In this document: piece by piece, positions 55,030-64,000 of the stretch
Position numbering within the stretch: the first letter of the stretch is position 1
Layout of the letters: each line of letters opens with the position of its first letter
NCBI GenBank assembly: GCA_036873755.1
Contig: JAVTVY010018943.1
Coordinates: 1 to 64,000 of the forward strand
DNA length: 64,000 nucleotides
Source: Hanleya hanleyi
Lineage: Eukaryota > Mollusca > Polyplacophora > Lepidopleurida > Hanleyidae
Direction of reading: 5' to 3'
Translations under genes and position numbers: made by a program
Notes under the pieces: generated by a model
Database searches by the model: none
The model's input: only the letters and a program-made list of their open reading frames with translations
What the model was told of the DNA's origin: nothing

Positions 55030-55375
55030 AAATATCTTGTCCGTCATTCAATATTCAGCCGTCGACTATTAAAGAATTTCCGCTTCCATAATCCAAAGAC
55101 CTTATTCATATAATAGCATTAGCACCAAAGTGAAAAAGTAAATCATAGTATACATAAAACTAGGCTAGTTTCCTGCAAGAGGGAAGCGGTGAACAGTCTA
55201 CAATGAAGCCAGCAAGAAAGGACCATTTGATAGTTTGGAGTTTATACTTTTATCAAACCTCTATCTTCACCTCTGACGTTAAAGGTTTTTCTAATATGGA
55301 CGCGGAAGTTCTTCATTGATGAAGGTTGAGTAACGAATGTCGGATCTGAGGCTTGTATTAGTCCCGGGTATGTAA
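55030..55375 (-). mobile_element. Old T1-like tails, two facing fragments
   Basis: Minus-strand piece 55030-55225 (GTCCGTCATTCAATATTCAG, CTAGTTTCCTGCAAGAGGGA) and a plus-strand end piece 55270-55375 (TAATATGGACGCGGAAGTTC to GAGGCTTGTATTAG). The layout is inverted, as at 37.8-38.7 kb. Confidence 0.6.
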
Positions 55376-57577
55376 TCCAGAAACTACGAGATAACACAAA
55401 AACAGATTTCTCTATGAGACATGAAAGCATGATAGAATGTGGCATAGAGGAATGAGACCAAAGATAAAAGGCACCGGCGTCAGGGCGAATATCATCTCCT
55501 ATATTGAAGAGCATTTTACCTCCAAAACCATTAAATGCATGTTGTGTCAAACCGTTTAATCGTGAGAGCGTTTGTTGATCTTTATGACTACCCGAGAAAC
55601 AGTGGAATGCTTTCAGCTAACAGTACTGAATTAACTTCTGTCAACAAACTGAACTTCTAGTTCCTCATCTTAGATGATGTCGCTGGTAAGCCGATATAAT
55701 CCTACACGACTACAATATCACCGTGTTGGTTTTTTTGTGGTATAGTCACACTTTCTCTCGCATACGACGAGAGGATTACACATGTCCTTCAGTATCGATA
55801 TACATGCGAATCACAATAGTCTTAAAACTGGAGGTATCTTTGGACTTCCGAATATGAATTTATATGAGTAGGCGTAATTTGGATGGAGACCAGGCATTGT
55901 TTTGGCTGATGTAGCTGATACTAATTGCTACGTATTGCTCCAACAGGGAAATTATGGAATAACTGGGTTGTTATTTTACCGTAGTCATACACAGATGTCT
56001 AACAATACTTGAAACGTTTGGCCAATAATCTCGATCTCATTGATTGGCTAAGACTGTTTTGCATTCGTGACAGGTAATTCAACCTTCTAACTATCCTCTT
56101 GGGTTGTTAATGAATCTCTAAGTGCGGGGAAAAGAATTTGCTGAAAATGTTATGTATGTCTGAGTTTCCAGTCAACTGTTCTGGCTGATGCACTAATTGA
56201 CTATTTATTCCAATTAGTTTAGAATTATCTATCTGATCTTTATAGACCTGGGAATGGAACTTCCGATTGCTCGGTAAACTCTTATGATGCATCAAAAAGG
56301 TTTTAAATACGTTTTCATCACTTTTTCAATAAGCAATAGCACGACCGTTGGAACAGAGCATGGCAGCCTTCTAGATAGTTTCCGGATCTGTTTACTCGAA
56401 TGAAGCCCATTAATTTACCAGAGAACCGTTACCTGTGGGACGTTTACAGCACGGTGCTTGACCCTTTATTGTTTCTTCCCACGCTGAAGTATGGAGGACA
56501 TGACAGATAAAAAGCGAGTTTCCGCCGTTTGGCTTCTCACAAATTGTGGAAAGCTGTTATACATCTTTGTTAGGAGCCCCAAGTGTTATTGCCGATAATT
56601 TAGTAGGAAAGGTTACACGGTAGCAAAGTCTTGATTCATCCGTCTCCCTATACAAGTGAAAAATACTTGTAGTGACTCGCCGCGATCAATATTTGTAGCT
56701 GACTGTAATGAAAGCCTTTCATCTTGCTACCTTAATGAGTGTCATGTACTCCGAGTGAGACGGAGGTATTCTAATAATTCCGTCTAGCAATTCCATAATA
56801 TTTCATTATTATCGAATACCTTCATCTCATCACCAGTATAAACCTTCGACAGATGTGATATGAAATTACGCCGCGACCTGAGCTGGAAATTGTCCATGTA
56901 ACCTTAGCAGACAGACGACAACTGCAAAACTGTCTTGGCGAGCTGAACAGAGAGAATCAATTATATGCATTCGAATGACGAATGGCGAATTGCCGTATAT
57001 TTGTTTTCCGCCTTAATATACACATACAGCCGATGAACTGATATTGTTTTCATTGAAAACCATTGACTTCAGCGCTTAACAGAAGGAGGTAGGTTTGTGA
57101 ATCAGTAAGTTCATAACATAAATAGATAATGCAACGGTTCTTCCTGGTGACACTCCTCAATTGGAACTGTTCATAGCTGGCTGCACAGTACGATCGTGAA
57201 TGGACATGCACCTTGACGAGCAAATGCTTTGTACTGTGTACTTAGCACCGTTATAGATCTTCGTACCGTCAAGGCCGGCAAAAGGACAACAATACCATTG
57301 AAAATGAGCAAGCCCCAAACGGACAACGTATTAACTTACCCGTATATAATATGTCAATAACTATATATAGTAGATATTAATAACGTTCTCGATTGAACCC
57401 TCGGTCGTTGCTGTCAGACAAGCAATGTTATATAATTTGCTGACCCGGTTTCTGTCAATAGGCAAATAATTTGAAGGTTGATGGTTCTACCGTGTTCGCC
57501 ACATCAAGCATTTGAGACACCTGACGAAAGAAATGGAGCAGTAGCATTGTGGCCAATGTGATCGAAAAGACGTGCAA
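55376..57577. other. No recognisable gene
   Basis: Unique AT-rich sequence between the two CD36 copies. It probably includes the promoter of the downstream copy, but no clear TATA box is placed near 57.8 kb. Confidence 0.4.
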
Positions 57578-59895
57578 TTTCGTCCATTTTTACGCACGAG
57601 ATGCACTCGCTCAGTGGATTATGGCCTTAGATGAAACGCAATAGCGCTCATCTTCAACACGATGCATTCATCTGTCCAACCGAAGAGGAAAGTTTATCGA
57701 ATATAATTTGGCTTAATGATTGTCTTTATTCTGTCCAGCTAAATAACCATGTTGGTAAAGGGACGTCTGTGATTTAACAACGATAAATTTACCAAAATTT
57801 CTGCCGGTTCAAGACACTCCGGTCAAATATGTTGGGACAGAAAACAACACGATGGCAAAATGATCGATCGTACTAACTGGGTGCAAAAAGACATTCCTGC
57901 CAAACCCAAGCCTGTGTCGAATAAAATCCTCGGGGTGGGAATCGTGCTGTCTGGGGGAGTTGTCTTATCCGTGGCACTCATCATCGGACTGGAGTTCCCG
58001 AGACACGTAAGAGAGAAAGTGAAAGATGACCAATGTATCCTTGGCACGCACCATGACAAGTACGAAGAATGGGTAAGTAAAATAATATTTTCAGGCTTTT
58101 TATAGCTTTATTATTTGAAAAAGAAGTAGGAAATAGTTTGTTTCTGTTGGTTTTCCTGCATCCGAAAGTTGATATATACTGTTTGTAAATAATCGCTGAT
58201 TCTATATATGCTCAGAGTTAAAACTGCATGACTTTTGAAAGCCTCTCCTAGTCCAAAAATAATAGAATCCATGTCAATCCATATCAATCGGCTTTATAAA
58301 CTCGATAATCATACCAGATTTTCCACACGTATATGTTCTATATTATCGTTGACATTAGCATAGGTTATATCTAAATCTAATGTTCTCCTGTAAATTATCA
58401 CCGATGATACTTCCTCCAATCGATCCCTATATAGGTGAACATGTTACACAGATTGAACAGTCACATAATTGATTTAACAGACTTCGCAAATATGACACAT
58501 GCATATCGGTAAAATACATTTTAATTTCAAGTTCTTCTTAAGATAGCGGTGATCGCAGTATGAATTAAAACATTTATATGTTGCTGTAGGAAATTCTAAA
58601 ATTCTTCAAACAACCTTAATAAATTCGAACGAAACAGGTTCTGCTGGGTTATACAATATATATTTACAACAGTGGATTTTTTTCCAACTCAAAACCTCCG
58701 AAATTAGATTTTTCTTGAAATCTAAATGAAGTGTCTAGCTGAAAATTCGTGACACTTGCATAAGAATAGATTTATGAGTGATGTATAAGTGTCCCCGGGT
58801 TTTTTTTGTTCCGTTGTTGTTTATATGCGATTATTATTACTCGTTGCATGACAACACTGATGTTAGCAGTCAAATTGAAGCAGACATAGTCATCAATCAA
58901 AATGAACACGGTATATAGTTTCTCACCAGACGAAAATAAACTAAATGTGGTCGCTTACATTTCGACATTTCAACAGCCTTGCAAATTTTGAATTGTCTAT
59001 ACATAAAGTGGATGAGATTAAACATTTCTCTCTATATATATTTGTTTATTTCTCCGTACAAGTACGTCAGTTACTCATTAATAAAAGAATAATCCATGTT
59101 TTTGCTTCGTAGACAGAGGATAATTTTTACACTCGGTATAATCGGGTATATTACTGGACTTTGCTGAACCAAAGAGGATTCCTGTATTTCGGCGATAAGC
59201 CTGAAGTAAGTAACTGCACCATGCAAATAACACATCGAGCATCAATAGTGTACGAGCTTTTTCTTGATACTAACACCTTGGTGACTTATTACAAATTTAA
59301 TACTGGAGCTCGAAAAAGCTGTCTTATCAAATGTGCGTATAATATTTGGAGGAAGAAAATCGATACATCTGTAGAAGGTAATGTTGAACTGACAAAAATC
59401 TCAACTCGCATTTTCCGTGCTTATATCCAGCTTAACCCAGTGTGGCAAAAATGAAATATTAATCATTGTGCTGTGTTACAAACTACACCCGTTGCAGAAC
59501 AGCACTGAAGGACTATTTATAACTTTATTTGATGGTGGTTGCGTTATACAATTATCTAGCTGTAGGATCTGGTGATTTTTCTGTACTATATGCAAGTCAT
59601 AATATAAGACATTACAGCATGTGGGATCAGAGCCAATATTTGATCCTATATCCAAATCGAATATAGAAATAGACGTACAAGGCATATCATAACACAATGG
59701 GGGCTCGTCCGGGATCTTCTATCATTTTTTCGCATTTATTGATGAATTCACATGACCAATCATAAACAAGAAAACGTCGGATGTAGCCACCTTTTATCCT
59801 CGCGGTAACGTTAACGGCTCATATATTTATATTATATACTTTATAAATTCAACAGTGTAAATATCGTAATTTTACTCCCAAACTGCCTGCTTGTG
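57578..59895 (+). repeat. Downstream copy of the tandem duplication
   Basis: Partner of 51501-53905. The two are similar through exon 1, intron 1, exon 2 and part of intron 2. Confidence 0.9.
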
Positions 59896-62836
59896 TATAT
59901 GATCCTGCTTTGTTATATATTTGTTATATTACCAGCAAGGCCGGGAGAGTAGAGCCTCTGCTGGATATAAAGACGGCAAATAAATACATACATAAATAAA
60001 TAATCTCAGTGAGTGAGTTTAGTCATAAAGCGGTTGATGTGAACTTCCTGTGATGTATAATACTATAATGTCCTATTCTACCTCCAGCCCTTAATTGGTT
60101 AAGTCATATCTCGATATGTATCATCAAATGTTGATAGCCAAATCTTACGATAATGAAACAGAGAATGGAGGTATACCGTATTAATTTATCATTGTCGAAT
60201 AAATCTTTGCAATATCGCCACTATAAGAATTCCCTGTCTTAATTTGTTGATGACATGTATTGTGCTATAGTGAAGCTCCAAGTTACATATAGCATGGGAT
60301 CAGATTTACCAGGTTGCATCTGTTATACACAGATTTCCAGGAAGGTTAATGTATATCAGCTGTTAATTATTTATGCGATAACTGAATATTTGTTAATGTA
60401 GATTATGTGCATGTTTCACGAATCGTGACGATATATGTATATTCAGATGAAAGAGAAGGGGCCGTACATTTATAAGGAGACTCGAAGGAAGATTGATGTG
60501 AGATTTAGTGGTACTACTTTGTCCTATGTCAGAATGACGACCCAAGAATACCAGACGGAGATGACCAAAATTGAATGTGGACAAGAATGCGGGGAAACAG
60601 ATCAAGTAAGAACGCTCAACTGAGATTGCAGAACAAGCGCCTGATGCTGATTCGTTGTTTTTTAAATTTCAAGTTATGCCTGTTTGGAAATGGTGCTGTC
60701 TTACCGTGAAAGGTTTTTCCGATTATTGAAGCGAAAATTAGTTCATGGACGAGAGCTGAATACTGAATATCGGGTCTGACGTCTAAGTTTCCTTCAAGCT
60801 TTGGTTTCAAAACTTCAAATCAACCAGTGAGCTTGACCTATTACATCATATCTTATATTGCTCATACAGAGAAAATGTTGTCGAAATATTAGTGAGGCAT
60901 TGGCTCTCAGATTCGCACAAATTCAAAGAAGAGTTCGATCTCAATGTTAATGATACTGAGGGAGAATGTGTTGGTTTTCTGTATTCCGTTGCCACACTTG
61001 TCTGTTATAACTATTCGTTCAACCTTCACCAGATCTGTATCTTCGTTGAAAGGTCATGGAGAACGAAATGGGGGTTGCTTACCGCATTGCTCTGAGAAAT
61101 TGAATGAAATATTGTTAACCCTACCAGGCCTGGGGAGGGGGCAAAATGCCCCCCCACCCTCACCAAACTGTCTGCGCTATTTCCGGAACGAGAAACAAAT
61201 TGAGAGATGACACTCCGTAACTTTATAGTTCATCATACTTGGGTCATTTTGAGCCTAATTGCATATTCCTCCGAATAGGGGATCATGGGTAAATTCAAGA
61301 TATGGCGACTACGTGGGGTACCAGAAAAATGATGTTTTCGTCATATTTCTTCAAAATGTCTGCTTTTCCGCGATGAAAGGTGGGCAAAAACAATTTTATT
61401 TTACAGCACAGTAATATGTACTATTTTATCACCGATATGGCCCCTCCCCAGGCCTGGACAGGTCCCAAAAAGCCCAGGCCAGATAGGGTTAAATAAATGT
61501 TTCATTCATTCGATCTTCATCACGAGAGGTTCTGGAGAACGCATTATTATCTCTTAGTCTGCCCACTTTCCAACGTGTGCCATAATGTCCAACATATCTC
61601 ATAATGTCCAACATATCTCATAATGTCCAACATATCTCATCAACCGGTTCATTTAACCAAATTTTGGAGAATCTGCTTGAAAACTTACCAGTATATGTCT
61701 ACTACTCGAACAAATGTCGTCCACCTGAAAAATGTGTTGTTGACCGCAGGATGCACGTGTTTATGTTTTTATATTATTTTAGGTGGAAATCGTGTCTTGG
61801 GAAGTAGGCTTTTATATGATGGACGCGAATTTTTTTATGGACAGTGACTGGCAGCTGAAAGTTGGATCTGACGCTTATATTCTATTTATCGAAATCAGTG
61901 TCGGGTCAAGAGGATGGATGTGTCTGTGTATCTAAGATACTGCTCAGTTCTAAACTAATATTTCTCGTTCATTTTGGTGAAGGTATATGTAAGTAGGCTA
62001 CATATGTCCTAACAGAGTTTCTCTTTTCATATTCCAGATTACGTTGGTCAATGATGAGTTTTTGCGGCTGGCAACAGAGTACGAAACTGATGAAAACTTG
62101 TTATTATCGCAATTGCCTGCGAAAATAGATAGCATTGTTATCGCTATGAATTCATCATCTCTTCACACAGAACTGGGTTTATTCCAAAACTTAAACGCCA
62201 CAGAGACATGGCCGCACCCGCTTTTCCCATATATTTCGTTTGGCCTTTGGGTCAGCCAAAACGACACACGCTACAAAGATCAGATCTTAGAATACCGAAA
62301 CGGATCGGAATTCACAGAAACAGAAATGAGAGGGTTATACGCTGTATTAATTGAAGCTGTGATATTAGGGGTCACAAAAGAACAACTTGTTGATAAGACG
62401 TTTCGCAGCTCCTGTGCGTCAAATTCTGAATGCGGTTTGCTATTTTTCATGAAGAAAGCGCTTGAAGATTTCGACGAAGCAATACTGTTGAATTACACTT
62501 CCAAAATAAACGATAGTTTGTGTTCTTCCAAGGGGAATCAGTGTTTTGATATATCCGATGACAGAGATATTGCCATAGCTTACCTCGAAGCATTAACTGT
62601 CTTCATCACTTCATATCTGTTGTATTCACCAATAAACAGTGGAAATGATGACAATTTAGAAATTGTCATCACCAAGACACAGAGAGACATGGCTTTGGGA
62701 TTTTCTGGCAATGAATTCGTTCCTGGAATTTTACCACACCATAACAGCGTTGAAGACGCTCTGCGAGATTTCGATCGATGGACAGTTACTACGTGTCTAG
62801 AGAAACGTGATATATCCACCAACATGAAGACTTCCG
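57860..62836 (+). CDS. CD36/class B scavenger-receptor-like gene, exons 1-4 (continues)
   Basis: Exons: 57860-58072, 59113-59205, 60447-60605 and 62038-62836. All have GT/AG borders, with phase 0 at the first three joins and phase 1 at the last donor (62837). Residues of about 21-42 (ILGVGIVLSGGVVLSVALII) form the N-terminal membrane anchor. The ectodomain then reads DKYEEW / NFYTRYNRVYYWTLLNQ / GFLYFGDKPE / MKEKGPYIYKETRRKIDVRF / SYVRMTTQEY / ITLVNDEFLRLA, the order typical of CD36, SR-B1 and LIMP2. Exon 4 (266 codons) has several N-glycosylation sequons and a Cys-rich part (CASNSEC) and is quite divergent from vertebrate members. Known members are lipid and pattern-recognition receptors or lysosomal proteins with two membrane spans; the C-terminal span lies beyond the window. 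Confidence 0.75.
59896..60010 (+). mobile_element. 3' end of a non-LTR element in intron 2
   Basis: ACCAGCAAGGCCGGGAGAGT, CCTCTGCTGGATATAAAGAC and GGCAAATAAATACATACATAAATAAATA have the look of a truncated LINE 3' UTR with an (AAATACAT)n tail. It lies where the similarity of the two CD36 copies ends. Confidence 0.55.
60710..60800 (+). mobile_element. Worn T1-like terminus in intron 3
   Basis: AAAGGTTTTTCCGATTATTG, TGGACGAGAGCTGAATACTG and GGGTCTGACGTCTAAG resemble the T1 3' end. A similar trace is at 61790-61885. Confidence 0.45.
61119..61488. mobile_element. TTAA-flanked MITE in intron 3
   Basis: The ends CCCTACCAGGCCTGGG and CCCAGGCCAGATAGGG form imperfect terminal inverted repeats. They are flanked by TTAA on both sides (61115-61118 and 61489-61492), the piggyBac-type target site. 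At 370 bases with no coding sequence, it is a non-autonomous element. Confidence 0.8.
61573..61642 (+). repeat. Three copies of a 19-20 base tandem repeat
   Basis: CATAATGTCCAACATATCTC is repeated three times in a row inside intron 3. Confidence 0.9.
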
Positions 62837-64000
62837 GTAAGTAGCGGCGTCTATAGTCATCATGTCTAGCATTCATTCAGTGGTATGGGCCTTTATTCTG
62901 TTGTCTTCGATCCATAACCACAAAACCATTGTTGCTCCAGTATTATAGATTACGTAAGACGATAATGTCATCTTAATGAGAGTGAGCGTGAGCACGATAT
63001 CTATGAGATGGAAGCAGACAATCATTTAACATGTACATTAGAGGAACCCGGAATGATAGTGTAGACTACATAATGTACACGTGTAAGAGTAATTATAGGG
63101 AGAACGGGGGACCTGTGCCCATGAATAACGCTGGACTGATTCATTCGGGGTGGGTTAAAATCAGCATAATTATCTTATGCGGTCCGCACCCCTGCTACCC
63201 TCTCCGTATACATAGGTTTTGTAATCTGATAGTGTTGGACGACTCGAGTAGCCGTGGAAATTGAACGCGTTTTGAACGATTTGAATTATGTATCACAGTT
63301 ACCCTTCTGGTGGAAATATCGATGTAAAGACTGTCAGGGGATTTGTCAAGCTCTACCATCCATTCATTAGGTTCTGCTTCGCGCCTCTCGATATGCGACG
63401 GACAGGGTCTGACGAACTGTGCTGAAGTTGACCCGAGGTCATCTGTCGTCCGGATAAACGAATATGGAGAACCATCTAACTGGTCAGATTGATATCAGCC
63501 GTGATTCGCCGATATATCTTTCTAGACAATATAGTCATATTATAAAATTGTAATAAGCTACATCAAGCCAAGTGATACTGGCGTTTTTAAATGTATTTAA
63601 TTACTGTTTGATGTATTTGAAGACAAACAGAAGTTTTGTGATCAGTACAACAGTTAGATATAGCAGCTCTTCGAATTTATAAGAATCCTTTAAAAAATGG
63701 CGAGACCCCAACGGAGGTAAATGAAGCTCAGGTAAGGCATCCTGGGTAAGGATGGGAATTTGTGTGTACTAACTGCGGCTGATCATAAATCTCATTGGTT
63801 TGATCATGATACCATCTGAAATGCATGTCCATTCCCAACCCATTGGAACCTTGAACGTTTTACCTCTCCTGAAACTAACCCGTGTACACCCGGGATACCA
63901 ATCTTAACTAATCCCGTGTCACAGTTCAGCGTTGCATGGAAATTAATGAAACACCCAATTTTTAACACTTACAGATCAAAATATTTGATTTACTTCACCA
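62837..64000. other. Intron 4 of the CD36-like gene (partial)
   Basis: Opens with GTAAGT at 62837-62842. No further exon is recognised to the window end; short frames at 63.0-63.3 kb lack CD36 motifs. The rest of the gene lies further right. Confidence 0.55.

Overview
The window looks like repeat-dense invertebrate nuclear DNA, most likely from a gastropod mollusc and possibly an abalone-like vetigastropod. The reasons are a spliced CD36-type gene with GT/AG introns, several classes of retroelement, a 5S-headed SINE whose tail carries CACTCACTCACTCA, and no bacterial-style operons. The species guess is inference. Almost the whole window is mobile or duplicated sequence. The only clear host gene is at the right end.

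Region 1 (1-11.0 kb) is built from palindromes. Palindrome I (1-5733, with an extra repeat to about 6030) is an inverted duplication centred at 3008. Each arm carries two compact, intronless, outward-facing genes behind TATA boxes. Each gene encodes three C2H2 zinc fingers plus a conserved C-terminal domain. The right-arm copies are open, one of them with a frayed end, and the left-arm copies are broken. Palindrome II (8728-10941) has the same plan with a smaller, related zinc-finger gene on each arm. Between them lies a tandem array of units of about 150 bp carrying GCGCATGCGCAGAATG (NRF-1-like), together with recurrent CTGATTGGAC (inverted CCAAT) boxes. This zinc-finger palindrome family is the best candidate in the window for something undescribed.

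Region 2 (11-24 kb) is AT-rich. It contains a 7.8-kb element with perfect 21-bp terminal inverted repeats (15097-22882). A dead non-LTR retrotransposon (18538-22851) sits inside that element. The retrotransposon is itself interrupted by tail fragments of two other repeat families, T1 and T2.

Region 3 (24-30.6 kb) is a nearly full-length minus-strand L1/Tx1-like LINE (24036-29539) flanked by a 12-bp target-site duplication. It is followed by the second near-identical copy of a 0.9-kb repeat, R; the first copy is at 12.6 kb.

Region 4 (32-42 kb) is a nest of Penelope-like or related reverse-transcriptase fragments and their T1 and T2 tails. One fragment is split by a 5S-derived SINE with clean 13-bp target-site duplications. 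Two T1 tails form a head-to-head inverted pair.

Region 5 (42-51 kb) holds a diverged tandem pair of ORFs. An old copy of R follows, split into halves at 45.9 and 50.7 kb by a 4.5-kb insertion. The insertion carries a third large palindrome (46971-49410), an inverted duplication of the 5' half of a cysteine-rich gene.

Region 6 (51.5-64 kb) is a CD36/class B scavenger-receptor-like gene with four in-phase exons (57860-62836) that continues past the window. Upstream is a partial tandem duplicate of its first two exons (51.5-53.9 kb) that has lost the start codon. Intron 3 carries a TTAA-flanked MITE.
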